64,000 nt of DNA from Ferrimonas sediminum (GTDB lineage Bacteria > Pseudomonadota > Gammaproteobacteria > Enterobacterales > Shewanellaceae): NCBI RefSeq assembly GCF_900100175.1, contig NZ_FNEM01000004.1, positions 248,001 through 312,000 on the forward strand, in the 5' to 3' direction. A program made the translations under genes and the position numbers. This document shows positions 46,778-56,681 of this stretch, in pieces; position 1 is the first letter of the stretch, and the number at the start of each line of letters is the position of its first letter. The notes under the pieces are model-generated. The model was not told the DNA's origin, searched no databases, and worked only from the letters and a program-made list of their open reading frames with translations.

Positions 46778-49009
46778 TTACAGGGTGCTGTACTTATCAC
46801 GCAACCGCTGACGGACAAACTCGGCCAACGTGTTGAACATAAAGGTGAAGATAAAGAGCACAAAGGCCGTCAGGAACAATACCCGATAATGGGAACTGCC
46901 AATGGCCGATTCCGGCATCTCAACGGCGATGTTGGCGGACAGCGTGCGCATCCCCTCAAACAGGTTCCACTCCATCAGCGGGGTGTTACCGGTGGCCATC
47001 AGTACGATCATGGTTTCCCCCACGGCCCGGCCAACCCCCATCATCACCGCAGAGAAGATGCCTGGACTGGCCGTCAGCATCACCACCCGGGTCAGGGTCT
47101 GCCAGGTGGTCGCACCCAGCGCCAACGAACCGTTCACCAGGTGTCGGGGCACCGAGAACACCGCGTCTTCGGCAATGGAGAAGATGGTCGGAATGACCGC
47201 AAACCCCATGGCAATGCCGACGACCAGGGCATTACGCTGATCGAAGGTGATGCCCAGCTCATTGGTCACAAAGCGACGGGCATCGCCGTCCATAAAGATC
47301 GTCTCTACCGCCGGGCTCAGCGACATGGCGCCCCAGCCCACCAGCAACAGAAAGGGCACCAGCATCAATTCACGAAGCTCACCCCAGCGGGAACTTTGAA
47401 GGTTGCGCGGCAGGCAGTTCCATAACAGGGCCGCCAGCAGCACCGACAACGGCAATGACAGCATCAGCATAAAGATGCCCGGCAGGTTGTCCTCCACCAG
47501 TGGCGCCAGCCACAAGCCCGCCAAAAAGCCGAGAATCACCGTCGGCAGAGCCTCCATGATCTCGATGGTGGGCTTGACAATGCTACGTACCCGACCCGAC
47601 ATGAAGTAGGCGGTGTACACCGCGCCGGCCAGAGCCAGGGGCGTGGCGAACAGCATGGCGTACAACGCCGCCTTCAGAGTTCCGAAGGCCAGCGGCATCA
47701 GGCTCAGCTTGGCTTCAAAATCGTCGGAACCCGAGGTGGACTGCCACACGTAGGCCGGCTCGGGATAGCCCTCATACCAGACCTTCTGCCACAGGGCACT
47801 CCAGGACACTTCCGGGTGGGCATTGTCCAGTGAGGCGAACCGGAGTTGGTTACCGGACTGAATCGCCAGACCATTGCCCCTTGGTGAAAAAGCCATCAGG
47901 GTCACCGGCGTATCACCAAAGGATTCGCTCAGCAGCATGTTCTCGCTGGTGGTGTAGAACAACCGCATCTGGCCGTCGGCGGTGCCGGCCACAAAGCTCT
48001 TGCGAAAAAACTCCGAGGCCAGGCTGCGGGTGTCGCCCCCGGAGGAAAACTCACGAATGCGCTCGAAGCGGCGCCCCTCTTTGCTGGCAACCTGAAACCA
48101 TTGGGAGATCACACCGTTGTCGTTGGCCACCATCAGCGAGCTGGCGCCGGCCAGCAGTTCAATATCGCTGATGACGGCGCCGGATTCCGCCGCTTCCAGT
48201 ACCTGTTCGATGTGTGGGGAATCGCCCTCCTCGACATTCAGCACCGTCACCCGGTTGCCCGCCAGAATAAACAGCCGGGCCTGATCCGGGGTCAACAACA
48301 GCTTTTTGATGGGTTCGGAGGAGCTGGGCAGAGGGTAGTCATTACGGGCCCACTCCACTTCATCGGTGAGAAAGTCCACTTCGGCGCTCATTCGGGTCAG
48401 CACCAGATCATTGGAGTCGCTGTCACTCCAGATAAAGGTGCTGCCCTCCGCGCTGGCGGCAAACACCAGCTGATCAATCGCCTCGCCGTCACTCAGCTGC
48501 AGCGCTTCAGGTCCGAGAGGATAGCGCAACTGCGGCGTCACTGTGCGCACATCATTGGGGTAGCTGATGGCAAAATCCGGTTGAACCACCCAGACACTGC
48601 CATCATCAAGTGCCAACGCCGCACTGCGTTCAGAGGGGTTGCTGCGGGAAAAGCCGGTCACACGAATGCCCGGCGCCATGGGGATCGACAAGGTCGAATC
48701 CATGTTATTGGATGTTAATGAAAAAAACTGAACATCCCCAGAAGACGTGATACGGTAAAGGTATTCACGCTGCTCATCGGTACCCAGTTGCACCGTCGAT
48801 TCGGTGCCCGTTAAGGTGGTGGTAAACCCCGGGGTCAGACTGGCCCCTTTAAATACCGGCGCTACCACATAGAGCAGATAGAAAAAGATCAGTAACAGGG
48901 CGATCAGCACCATGATGCCGCCCGCGGTGACACCGTATCTCGCAAGCCGGTCCTTGATCAGGCGCCGATGACTTGCACGGTATTTGTCAGCAATCGTCTG
49001 TTCCATCAA
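46778..49009 (-). CDS. pstC: Phosphate ABC transporter permease PstC, long form
   Basis: A 743-residue PstC, against about 320 in Escherichia coli. One helix (about 29-50) is followed by roughly 360 periplasmic residues with repeated short strands (such as SDGEAIDQLVFAAS, AGNRVTVLNVEEGD, GTADGQMRLFYTT) that look like a beta-propeller. The permease core begins near 430 and contains GSLALGATTWQTLTRVVMLTASPG, the EAA loop. A Pho-box-like site lies about 50 bases upstream. First gene of pstCAB-phoU; pstS is 4 kb away in this genome. Confidence 0.9.
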   Translation of the reverse strand: MMEQTIADKYRASHRRLIKDRLARYGVTAGGIMVLIALLLIFFYLLYVVAPVFKGASLTPGFTTTLTGTESTVQLGTDEQREYLYRITSSGDVQFFSLTSNNMDSTLSIPMAPGIRVTGFSRSNPSERSAALALDDGSVWVVQPDFAISYPNDVRTVTPQLRYPLGPEALQLSDGEAIDQLVFAASAEGSTFIWSDSDSNDLVLTRMSAEVDFLTDEVEWARNDYPLPSSSEPIKKLLLTPDQARLFILAGNRVTVLNVEEGDSPHIEQVLEAAESGAVISDIELLAGASSLMVANDNGVISQWFQVASKEGRRFERIREFSSGGDTRSLASEFFRKSFVAGTADGQMRLFYTTSENMLLSESFGDTPVTLMAFSPRGNGLAIQSGNQLRFASLDNAHPEVSWSALWQKVWYEGYPEPAYVWQSTSGSDDFEAKLSLMPLAFGTLKAALYAMLFATPLALAGAVYTAYFMSGRVRSIVKPTIEIMEALPTVILGFLAGLWLAPLVEDNLPGIFMLMLSLPLSVLLAALLWNCLPRNLQSSRWGELRELMLVPFLLLVGWGAMSLSPAVETIFMDGDARRFVTNELGITFDQRNALVVGIAMGFAVIPTIFSIAEDAVFSVPRHLVNGSLALGATTWQTLTRVVMLTASPGIFSAVMMGVGRAVGETMIVLMATGNTPLMEWNLFEGMRTLSANIAVEMPESAIGSSHYRVLFLTAFVLFIFTFMFNTLAEFVRQRLRDKYSTL

Positions 49010-49057
49010 TATCCTCTAACAAGTGGGAGCAGTCGTTTTTGAATTGGTGTGGAGTAT

Positions 49058-49075
49058 ATGTCTGTTGTATGACAC
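49058..49075 (-). promoter_or_regulatory. Pho box upstream of pstC
   Basis: Minus-strand GTGTCATACAACAGACAT matches the 18-base Pho box (two TGTCA-type 7-mers separated by 4) at about 13 positions. Located 49-66 bases before the pstC start. Confidence 0.65.
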
Positions 49076-49116
49076 TAGTGTTACACCGACCTTCGTAATT
49101 CGTTTTAGGAGCCTGT

Positions 49117-49620
49117 ATGGAAAAGTGGATTTTGAGTGTAATCGGCGAGGATTATCCGGGGATTACCGAAACCCTGGCCCAGGCCATTCAGGATAATCAG
49201 GCCAACTGGCTGGATGCCAGCCTGCGCCGCATCGGCGATCGCTACGCCGGCATCATCGAGCTGGAAGTGCCCGCCGCCAATCTCCAGCCCCTGAAACAAC
49301 AACTGGGCACAGTTCGTGGCCTGAGCATCGAGCTGCAACGGGTCACCCCCAAGGTCGCCCCCAGCCTGCAGTTCCATCTGGAGGTGATCGGCAACGATCG
49401 CCCGGGCATCGTCGCCAGCGTCACCGAAATCATTCGCGGGCACCGGGCCAACATCGACCAACTGGAAAGTAACCTGGATACCGCCAATCACACCGGCGTG
49501 CCGCTGTTCCGCCTCAATATTCTGCTGACCGCTCAGGATGAAGAGCAGCTGGATCGCATGGAGCAGTCGCTGTTTACCCTGGGTGATGACCTGATGGTGG
49601 AGTACCAACGCATTACCTAA
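49117..49620 (+). CDS. GcvR-like double ACT-domain protein
   Basis: A 167-residue protein made of two ACT domains (about 4-75 and 88-165), each opening with the ligand-binding pattern 'G-x-D-x-P-G-I' (VIGEDYPGITETLA and VIGNDRPGIVASVT). It resembles GcvR, the accessory repressor of glycine cleavage genes. AGGAGCCTGT precedes the ATG. It is divergent from pstC and lies before ppk, so it shares its upstream region with the Pho box of pstC; whether phosphate affects it is unknown. Confidence 0.82.
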   Translation: MEKWILSVIGEDYPGITETLAQAIQDNQANWLDASLRRIGDRYAGIIELEVPAANLQPLKQQLGTVRGLSIELQRVTPKVAPSLQFHLEVIGNDRPGIVASVTEIIRGHRANIDQLESNLDTANHTGVPLFRLNILLTAQDEEQLDRMEQSLFTLGDDLMVEYQRIT

Positions 49621-49641
49621 AGCATGGCAAAAATGTTCTAC

Positions 49642-49659
49642 ATTTCATCTTGATGACAT
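49642..49659. promoter_or_regulatory. Weak Pho-box-like site upstream of ppk
   Basis: Read on the minus strand, ATGTCATCAAGATGAAAT keeps TGTCAT in the first half and matches the Pho box at about 12 of 18 positions. It is 50-66 bases before the ppk start, but its orientation is opposite to the gene, so confidence is low. Confidence 0.35.
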
Positions 49660-49707
49660 TTTTCAGCCAGAGAATGCTGCGCACACTCAATGTAAGGGAC
49701 GGAAACG

Positions 49708-51807
49708 ATGTCTGCGCAATCCCATTTTCCCTATACCGACAAAGAGCTCAGTTGGCTCGCGTTTAACGAACGGGTACTGCAGGAAGCGGCTGACCCCAGC
49801 GTGCCCGTCATCGAGCGGGTGCGGTTTCTGGGCATCTATTCCAATAATCAGGATGAATTCTTCCGGGTACGGGTGGCGGACGTGCGTCGCCAGATCCTCA
49901 TCGACGAATCCAAGGGCGGCGGTGAGCAGGCCCGGGCTCTGTTGGCGGCCATCAACGCCAAGGTGCTGGCACTGCAGACCAAGTTTGACGACATCTACCT
50001 GCAACTGATCCACGATCTTGCCCGACGTAACATCTTCCTGGTCAACGAGAAACAGCTCAGTCAGGAGCAGGGCAAATGGCTCAAGCGCCACTTTAGGGAA
50101 CGAATTCGCCGCCATATCGTGCCGCTGATCGTGGATCCACACACTGAACTGGCCCGCAGTCTCAATGACGGTACCACCTATCTGGTGGCTGGCATCCGTA
50201 AAGGGGAACGCATCACCTACTGCCTGCTCGAAGTACCGACCCTGCAGGTCCCCCGCTTTGTGCAACTGCCTGCCGAGGGCAGCAAAAAACGCAAAACCCT
50301 CATCCTGCTGGACAACATCATCCGCCACTGCCTGGAAGAGGTGTTCACCGGCTTTTTCGATTTCGATGCGGTGGAGTGTTTCTCCATCAAACTGACCCGC
50401 GACGCCGGATACGACCTGTCCGATGAGATTGAGATGAGCCTGCTAGAGAAGATGTCCTCCGGATTGAAGCAGCGACTGACCGCCGAGCCAGTCAGTTTTG
50501 TCTACGACCGGGAGATGCCCAGGCACATGCTGGAGATGCTACAGGACAACCTCAGCATCGCCGGGATCGACTCGATGATTCCCGGCGGTCGCTATCACTG
50601 CTTCCGTGACTTTATTGGCTTCCCCAATCCCGGTCGGGCCTATCTGGAGAACCCCAAGATCGCCCCGATGCGAAGTCGCCAGTTCAGCGAATACGCCAAC
50701 ACCTTTGCGGCGATTCGTGCCGGCGACATCCTGCTCTATTACCCCTATCACACCTTCAATCATGTGACCGAGATGCTGCGTCAGGCCGCCTTCGATCCGG
50801 CGGTACGCTCCATCAAGATCAACATCTACCGGGTCGCCAAGCACTCGCAGATCGTCCACTCGCTGATCGAGGCGGTAAAAAACGGCAAAGAGGTGTCGGT
50901 GGTGGTGGAGCTGCAGGCCCGTTTCGACGAAGAAGCCAACATCGAGTGGGCCAAATTCCTCACCGATCATGGCGTACGCATCAACTTTGGTATTCCGACC
51001 CTGAAGATCCACTCCAAGCTGATACTGATCAAACGGCTGGAACAGGGGCAGCTCAAGCACTACGCCCACATCGGCACCGGCAATTTCCATGAAAAGACCG
51101 CCAAGATCTATACCGATTTCGCCCTGTTCACCTGCCACGAGGAGATCTGCAGTGAGGTCGACAACGTGTTTGAATTCATCGAACACAGTTATAAGAAATT
51201 CAAGTTTAACCACCTGTTGGTGTCGCCCAACGACGCCCGCCGTAAACTGTACAGCCTGATTGACCGTGAGATTCAGAACCAGCTGGCTGGCAAGTCCTCT
51301 GGCATCACCCTGAAGATCAACAACCTGGCGGATAAGGGGCTGATCAAGCGCCTGTATGATGCCTCCCGCAACGGCGTCAAGATACGGCTGCTCATTCGCG
51401 GCATGTGCTCACTGCAGCCGGGAGTCAAAGGAGTATCAGACAACATCACCGCCATCTCGGTGGTGGATCGCTTCCTCGAACACCCAAGGATCATGGTGTT
51501 CAACAACGGGGGCAATCCCAGGGTATTCCTCTCCAGTGCCGACTGGATGACCCGCAACATCGATAAACGCATCGAAGTGGGCTGTCCCATCTACCAACCG
51601 GAACTGAAACAGCTGATTCTGGACATCCTTGACCTACAGTTCAAAGACACCACCAAGGCGCGGGTGCTGGACAAGCAACAGCGCAACCACTACGTGAAGC
51701 GGGGTAACCGAAAGAAAATCCGATCGCAGATCGCCATCTATGATTATCTATTCGACTATGAAAAACGACTGACCCTGAAGGCACCCGGCCTATGGACCCC
51801 AAAATAG
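49708..51807 (+). CDS. ppk: Polyphosphate kinase 1
   Basis: A 699-residue polyphosphate kinase that makes inorganic polyphosphate from ATP. The N-terminus YTDKELSWLAFNERVLQEA and the two phospholipase-D-like halves are clear. The autophosphorylated histidine is H435 in LKIHSKLIL, and the second essential histidine is H454 in YAHIGTGNFHEK; both numbers coincide with the Escherichia coli enzyme. AAGGGACGGAAACG precedes the ATG. The ppx start overlaps its end by 16 bases, so synthesis and breakdown of polyphosphate are coupled. Confidence 0.96.
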   Translation: MSAQSHFPYTDKELSWLAFNERVLQEAADPSVPVIERVRFLGIYSNNQDEFFRVRVADVRRQILIDESKGGGEQARALLAAINAKVLALQTKFDDIYLQLIHDLARRNIFLVNEKQLSQEQGKWLKRHFRERIRRHIVPLIVDPHTELARSLNDGTTYLVAGIRKGERITYCLLEVPTLQVPRFVQLPAEGSKKRKTLILLDNIIRHCLEEVFTGFFDFDAVECFSIKLTRDAGYDLSDEIEMSLLEKMSSGLKQRLTAEPVSFVYDREMPRHMLEMLQDNLSIAGIDSMIPGGRYHCFRDFIGFPNPGRAYLENPKIAPMRSRQFSEYANTFAAIRAGDILLYYPYHTFNHVTEMLRQAAFDPAVRSIKINIYRVAKHSQIVHSLIEAVKNGKEVSVVVELQARFDEEANIEWAKFLTDHGVRINFGIPTLKIHSKLILIKRLEQGQLKHYAHIGTGNFHEKTAKIYTDFALFTCHEEICSEVDNVFEFIEHSYKKFKFNHLLVSPNDARRKLYSLIDREIQNQLAGKSSGITLKINNLADKGLIKRLYDASRNGVKIRLLIRGMCSLQPGVKGVSDNITAISVVDRFLEHPRIMVFNNGGNPRVFLSSADWMTRNIDKRIEVGCPIYQPELKQLILDILDLQFKDTTKARVLDKQQRNHYVKRGNRKKIRSQIAIYDYLFDYEKRLTLKAPGLWTPK

Positions 51808-53276
51808 ACACCACAGACGGCCGCATCCTGGCGGCCATCGATCTCGGTTCCAACAGCTTTCACCTGGGCATCGCCCGGGCGATCGCCGGCGACATCCAGC
51901 CCATGCACCGCCTGAAGCAGCGGGTACAGCTGGCAGAGGACAGCGACGACGACGGCAACCTGTGTCCCGCCGCCATCGATCGCGGCCTGGAGTGCCTGAA
52001 GCAGTTCAGCCAGCGCCTGAGCGAAATGCAGTTCGACCAGATTCGCATCGTCGCCACCTATGCCCTGCGTCAGGCCCCCAACCGCTACCAGTTTATCGAA
52101 CAGGCCCGAGCCATTCTGGATCACCCCATCGAGGTGATTCCCGGGCGGGAAGAGGCGCGGCTGATCTTCCACGGCGTCTGCCAGAACCAAGTGGTGGAGC
52201 AGCAGACTCTGGTGATCGACATCGGTGGCGGCAGCACCGAGCTGATCATCGGCCAGGGACACACTCCGATCGAACTGGAGAGCCTGTCCATGGGCTGCGT
52301 CAGCTTTCAATCGCGGTTCTTCCCCGAGGGAAAACTGTCGTCCAAACGGATGAAACGGGCAATTCTGGCTGCCGAGCAGCAACTGGAACTGTTGCAACAG
52401 CGTTATCTTCGCACCGGTTTTCAAGCCGCCATCGGCTGCTCAGGCACCATCAAGGCCATCGCCCTGCTGCTCAATGACGGCGATCTCTCCGCCCCGATCC
52501 ACCGCCAATCCCTGCAGCAATTGGCGCGGCAGATCGGCGACTGCGATCATGTCGACCAGTTGCCGTTCGAACAGTTGGCCGAGCTGCGGCGTAAGGTGCT
52601 GCCATCCGGGCTGGCCATCCTGCTGGCCTGCTTTCGGCAACTGGAGATCGAGCAGATGCAGTACAGTGAGTTTGCCCTGCGGGAAGGGGTACTGAGCGAA
52701 CTGGCCAATCAACAGTCGCACCTGGACATTCAGGCCAGAACCATCCACTCGCTGCAACAACGCTATCAGCTGGACACCCGCCACAGCGCCCGCATTCAGG
52801 CCAGTGCCCAGCAGCTGTACCGCCAGTTTGAGGTCGGTAAGAAACGGCTGGAACGGTGGCTGGAGTACGCCGCGGCCCTGCACGAAATTGGCTTGCAGGT
52901 AAACTACCGCGGCATCCACAAACACGGCGAGTACATCCTCAGCAACGCCAACCTGTCCGGCTTTAATACCGAGGAGCAGTGTCTGCTGGCCTTCCTGGTC
53001 CGCTGGCAGCGTAAAAAACTGACCGGCTGCCCGTCGCCACAATTGCAGATGCTAAGCAACAGCCAGTTATGGCCGCTGCTGATCGCCCTGAGGCTGTCGA
53101 TCATGCTGCATCTGGGGCGCCGTCATCACATCGTCCTGCCGCAGTTACAGCAGCAGGCCAAGACCCTGACGCTGACGTTTTCGGCCCAGCTATCCGACGA
53201 CGACCTGCTGGTGGCGGATCTGGAGCAGGAGCAGCAGCACCTGGCGGAGCTGGGCTGGAAACTGCAATGGCAATGA
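51792..53276 (+). CDS. ppx: Exopolyphosphatase
   Basis: A 494-residue member of the Ppx/GppA phosphatases. The actin-like ATPase-fold motifs are AAIDLGSNSFHLGIA (phosphate 1) and LVIDIGGGSTELIIG (phosphate 2), and a C-terminal HD-like helical domain follows (ALHEIGLQVNYRGIHKHGEY). It releases phosphate from the ends of polyphosphate chains. Overlap with ppk and the shared terminator make ppk-ppx one operon. Confidence 0.95.
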   Translation: MDPKIDTTDGRILAAIDLGSNSFHLGIARAIAGDIQPMHRLKQRVQLAEDSDDDGNLCPAAIDRGLECLKQFSQRLSEMQFDQIRIVATYALRQAPNRYQFIEQARAILDHPIEVIPGREEARLIFHGVCQNQVVEQQTLVIDIGGGSTELIIGQGHTPIELESLSMGCVSFQSRFFPEGKLSSKRMKRAILAAEQQLELLQQRYLRTGFQAAIGCSGTIKAIALLLNDGDLSAPIHRQSLQQLARQIGDCDHVDQLPFEQLAELRRKVLPSGLAILLACFRQLEIEQMQYSEFALREGVLSELANQQSHLDIQARTIHSLQQRYQLDTRHSARIQASAQQLYRQFEVGKKRLERWLEYAAALHEIGLQVNYRGIHKHGEYILSNANLSGFNTEEQCLLAFLVRWQRKKLTGCPSPQLQMLSNSQLWPLLIALRLSIMLHLGRRHHIVLPQLQQQAKTLTLTFSAQLSDDDLLVADLEQEQQHLAELGWKLQWQ

Positions 53277-53322
53277 AGCATCGGAGCCGGCGTTGATGGC
53301 CTTGGTACCACTTGGGACAGAA

Positions 53323-53353
53323 CACAAAAAAACCGCCTTATGGCGGTTTTTTT
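53323..53353. terminator. Bidirectional terminator between ppx and pstS
   Basis: Seven As, ACCGCC, loop TTAT, GGCGGT and seven Ts. It serves convergent ppx and pstS. Confidence 0.88.
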
Positions 53354-53368
53354 CGGCTTCGGCGAGCG

Positions 53369-54340
53369 TTACAGCTTGATGCCCAACTTGGCCATGTCCT
53401 TGGCAACCACCACCTCAGGCAGTGGCACATAACCGTCTTTGTCGACGATGGTCTGGCCCTGCTTGGACAGTACAAATTTCAGGAACTCCTGAGTCATTGG
53501 ATCCAGGTCTTTGTTGGGGTGCTTGTTCACGTACACGTACAGGTAACGGCTCAAAGGGTAGCTGCCGTTGGCGGCGTTGGCAGTGGACGCTTCGATGAAC
53601 TTGCCGCCCTTCTTGGACAGCGGCACCGCTTTGACGCCTGCGGTCTTGTAGCCGATACCGGAGTAACCGATGGCATTGAGGCTGGTGGACACAGACTGGA
53701 CCACGGAAGCGGAACCGGGCTGTTCGTTGACACTGGCCTTGAAGTCTCCTTTACACAGGGCTTTTTTCTTGAAGTAGCCGTAGGTACCGGATACCGAGTT
53801 ACGACCGTACAGCTGCACGTCTTTGCCGGACCAACTGGCACTCAGGCCCAGGTCGCCCCAACGGTTCACATCCTTGCCGCCACACTTGCGGGTGGAGGAG
53901 AAGATGCCATCCACCTGCTTGATGGTCAAACCGTCAATGGGGTTGTCCTTGTGAACAAACACCGCCAGGGCGTCGATGGCAACGCGTACCGGCGTTGGCT
54001 TATAGCCGAAGCGCTTCACAAAGGCTTCCTCCTCGTTTGGCTTCATCTTACGGCTCATCGGGCCGAACTGGGAGGTGCCTTCGGTCAGGGCCGGTGGCGC
54101 CGTTGAGGAGCCGGCGGCCTGAATCTGGGGGTTCACGTTGGGGTACAGGCGCTTAAACTCTTCCGCCCACAGGGTCATCATGTTCGCCAGGGTATCGGAA
54201 CCCACAGAGGAAAAATTACCAGAGACACCGCTGGTCTTTTGGTAGGTTGCCAGGGCCGGATCGATGGCCGCAGAGGTAGCCGAAGCGAAAAGGGTGGCTG
54301 CAGCAAAGCCGAGTGCACTAGCAAGTTGTTTGATTTTCAT
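53369..54340 (-). CDS. pstS: Periplasmic phosphate-binding protein PstS
   Basis: A 323-residue binding protein. Signal peptide 1-23 (cleavage near TSA-AI); phosphate-binding text includes [24 protein letters not shown] and [15 protein letters not shown] at 54340 lies behind GGAGTAATCCAA; the frame runs upstream to 54448 into the promoter and the phoR end. Two tandem Pho boxes lie 65-104 bases upstream. It delivers phosphate to PstCAB, whose genes form a separate operon in the same island. A single CGG-flanked cysteine pair (C152, C197 region) might form a disulfide. Confidence 0.95.
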   Translation of the reverse strand: MKIKQLASALGFAAATLFASATSAAIDPALATYQKTSGVSGNFSSVGSDTLANMMTLWAEEFKRLYPNVNPQIQAAGSSTAPPALTEGTSQFGPMSRKMKPNEEEAFVKRFGYKPTPVRVAIDALAVFVHKDNPIDGLTIKQVDGIFSSTRKCGGKDVNRWGDLGLSASWSGKDVQLYGRNSVSGTYGYFKKKALCKGDFKASVNEQPGSASVVQSVSTSLNAIGYSGIGYKTAGVKAVPLSKKGGKFIEASTANAANGSYPLSRYLYVYVNKHPNKDLDPMTQEFLKFVLSKQGQTIVDKDGYVPLPEVVVAKDMAKLGIKL

Positions 54341-54404
54341 TTGGATTACTCCAGTATTTTTCGTAATCAGGTTTCGTTGACGGCTGCCAGTATCGACCGC
54401 GAAG

Positions 54405-54422
54405 ATGACACTTATGTGACTG
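54405..54422 (-). promoter_or_regulatory. Pho box 1 upstream of pstS
   Basis: Minus-strand CAGTCACATAAGTGTCAT matches the Pho-box pattern at about 13 of 18 positions. It is the downstream copy of a tandem pair with a 22-base period. Confidence 0.7.
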
Positions 54423-54426
54423 CGAC

Positions 54427-54444
54427 ATGATCCATAAATGACAG
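54427..54444 (-). promoter_or_regulatory. Pho box 2 upstream of pstS
   Basis: Minus-strand CTGTCATTTATGGATCAT matches about 12 of 18 positions, with a perfect first half (CTGTCAT). It lies exactly 22 bases from box 1, two helical turns, the spacing seen in strong Pho promoters. It abuts the last codons of phoR. Confidence 0.65.
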
Positions 54445-55746
54445 TCATGCCTTTTCAGTCTGTTGGACCACAATCAGGTTGGCGGGAATGGAAAAGCCAA
54501 AGCGACTTCCCTTACCCGGAGTGCTGTGGATGTCCAACTGGCTGTTGTGATGACTCAGGGCGTGCTTAACAATGGCCAGTCCCAGGCCACTGCCGCCGGT
54601 CTGGCGGGAGCGAGCCCTATCGACCCGGTAGAATCGCTCCGTAAGCCGGGGAATATGCTCCAGCGCAATCCCTTCACCGCAATCCTGCACCTCGAAACGA
54701 CCCACGTCGCCAAGGCGGCGCCAACTGATTCGAACCTCGGTACCCGCCGGCGAATAGTGCACGGCGTTTTGTACCAGGTTGGCACAGGCGCTGCGAATCT
54801 GCAGTTCATCACCGTACATATGCAGCCCGGGATCAATATCCAGCACCAGTTGATGCTTACCCGCCGACAACGCCAGCGCTTCATCATGGACCTGGTTCAG
54901 TACCTCGGTCATGTCGATTCTGTGTTCCGGATCCACCTGGGTCGACACTTCAATCTTCGACAGCGTCAGCAGTTGATCCACCAGGCTCTTCATCCTCTGG
55001 GTCTGATCCGTCATCGCCGATACCTGCTTTTCGTCCATGGCCGGCGACATGGCCATCATCTCCAGGTAGCCCTGCAGCACAGTCAATGGCGTCTTCAACT
55101 CATGGGACACATTGGCCACAAAATCCCGGCGCATCTCCTCCAGTTGCCGCAGCCGGGTTACGTCCCGGGCCAGCAGCAGTTTCTGGTTGTCGCCGTAGGC
55201 CATGATTCGAATCTCCAGCAGCCGGGATTCCGACGCCGACGAGGTCATCTCAATGGGATCGTCATACTGGTTGCTGTGCAGGTAGCTGGAAAACGCCGGA
55301 TAGCGAATCAGGTTGTCAATCCGCTGACCCGCATCCTGAGGCCAGTGAATCCCCAGGTGCAGCTCCGCCAACTTGTTGCACCAGGCGATCTGCCCCTCGT
55401 GGCCCATCACCACCGCCGCATCGGGCAGGGCCTCAGCCCCCTCACGGAAACGGGACAACAGTCGTGCCAGTTGCGAACGACGCCGGCGATTTTTCCCCTG
55501 CAGCCGGTAGATGCCATTGAAGATCGGTTCCCAGCTGCCAGTGCCGTGGGGCGGAGTCAGGCGACGATCTTTCCACAACCAGTGGGCCAGCCGCGCCAGA
55601 TGGCGATAGTGGTATCCCAGCAGTACCCAGGTACCGATCAGCAACAGCAGGGTGACCTGGTCCAACAACAGCCCCACCAGTCCCCACAGTGAGAACCAGA
55701 TAGCCAGACGGCCGGCGAGTCGGTAACCTGAGTACTCTTCAAACAT
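54445..55746 (-). CDS. phoR: Phosphate sensor histidine kinase PhoR
   Basis: A 433-residue kinase with an N-terminal hydrophobic hairpin (about 10-45), a basic linker, a PAS domain (about 95-195) and a histidine-kinase core. The phosphorylated histidine is in [19 protein letters not shown] near residue 214. N, G1, F and G2 boxes are visible ([32 protein letters not shown]). It phosphorylates PhoB when phosphate is scarce, held in check by Pst and PhoU. It is 101 bases downstream of phoB and upstream of pstS. Confidence 0.95.
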   Translation of the reverse strand: MFEEYSGYRLAGRLAIWFSLWGLVGLLLDQVTLLLLIGTWVLLGYHYRHLARLAHWLWKDRRLTPPHGTGSWEPIFNGIYRLQGKNRRRRSQLARLLSRFREGAEALPDAAVVMGHEGQIAWCNKLAELHLGIHWPQDAGQRIDNLIRYPAFSSYLHSNQYDDPIEMTSSASESRLLEIRIMAYGDNQKLLLARDVTRLRQLEEMRRDFVANVSHELKTPLTVLQGYLEMMAMSPAMDEKQVSAMTDQTQRMKSLVDQLLTLSKIEVSTQVDPEHRIDMTEVLNQVHDEALALSAGKHQLVLDIDPGLHMYGDELQIRSACANLVQNAVHYSPAGTEVRISWRRLGDVGRFEVQDCGEGIALEHIPRLTERFYRVDRARSRQTGGSGLGLAIVKHALSHHNSQLDIHSTPGKGSRFGFSIPANLIVVQQTEKA

Positions 55747-55846
55747 TCAGTCAATAGCCTTGTTGAGTGACGCGTCCTGAAACGAAAAACCCATTGCCTC
55801 GAAGCTAACGCTGTCGTCGCAATGGGTCAATCTCTATGGCAACCGG

Positions 55847-56536
55847 TTACCCCTTGGTAGAGAACCGGTAGCCGGCTCCACGAACGGTCTGAATCAGGCT
55901 GTCGTGACCATTAAGCTGAATCGCCTTACGCAGACGGCGAATGTGCACGTCGACGGTGCGATCTTCCACATACACGTTGGTTCCCCAGACGTTATCCAGC
56001 AGCTGCTCGCGGCTGTAGACCCGCTCCGGGTGAGTCATAAAGAAGTGCAGTAACCGGAACTCAGTCGGGCCCATCTCCAGCAGGCTCTCATCGACACTGA
56101 CCCGGTGGCTGACCGGGTCCAGCTTGAGACCTTGTACCTCAATCACTTCCTCCAGCCGGGTCGGCGCACTGCGCCTGAGCACCGCCTTGATGCGGGCCAC
56201 CAACTCCTTAGGAGAAAACGGTTTGGTGATGTAATCGTCGGCGCCCACTTCCAGACCACGGACCCGATCCTCCTCCTCACCACGGGCGGTCAGCATGATG
56301 ATGGGGATTCGGCGGGTGTGCTCCTGACCGCGCACCTGCTTGGCCAGCTGGATACCGCTGCCTCCCGGCAGCATCCAGTCCAGCAACACCAGATCCGGGT
56401 AGGGCTCGGCCAGTCTTTGAACTCCCTGTTCGAAATCCTCGGCACTTACAGTTTGAAAGCCATGTTGCTCTAACACAAAGGTCAGCATGTCACGGATGGC
56501 AGATTCATCTTCAACAATTAAGATGCGGGCAGTCAT
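55847..56536 (-). CDS. phoB: Phosphate response regulator PhoB
   Basis: A 229-residue OmpR-type regulator. Receiver domain 1-120 with acidic pocket VEDE, phosphorylated D53 in [10 protein letters not shown] in MLTARG and K in [10 protein letters not shown]. The C-terminal winged helix (about 130-226) has [14 protein letters not shown] and [20 protein letters not shown] at 56536 follows GAAGGAA; the frame runs 16 codons upstream. A strong Pho box lies about 55 bases upstream, so phoBR is autoregulated. Confidence 0.96.
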   Translation of the reverse strand: MTARILIVEDESAIRDMLTFVLEQHGFQTVSAEDFEQGVQRLAEPYPDLVLLDWMLPGGSGIQLAKQVRGQEHTRRIPIIMLTARGEEEDRVRGLEVGADDYITKPFSPKELVARIKAVLRRSAPTRLEEVIEVQGLKLDPVSHRVSVDESLLEMGPTEFRLLHFFMTHPERVYSREQLLDNVWGTNVYVEDRTVDVHIRRLRKAIQLNGHDSLIQTVRGAGYRFSTKG

Positions 56537-56588
56537 TTCCTTCACTGTCCTTCCTCTGAAAAAACTGAGGTGATTATGGGTCAATGAT

Positions 56589-56606
56589 ATGACAGAAATA
56601 TGACTG
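56589..56606 (-). promoter_or_regulatory. Pho box upstream of phoB
   Basis: Minus-strand CAGTCATATTTCTGTCAT matches the 18-base Pho consensus at about 15 positions, the best in the window. Another TGTCA lies eight bases further upstream. It is 53-70 bases before the phoB start. Confidence 0.8.
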
Positions 56607-56625
56607 GGTGACAGCCGGGTTCAAT

Positions 56626-56652
56626 AAAAAAAGGGCCTAAAGGCCCCTTTTC
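56626..56652 (-). terminator. Intrinsic terminator of the porin gene
   Basis: On the minus strand AAAAGGGGCC, loop TTTA, GGCCC and seven Ts, with one bulged G. About 30 bases after the porin stop. Confidence 0.8.
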
Positions 56653-56681
56653 AGTGCGCTACACTGCCACCGTCGCCATCC

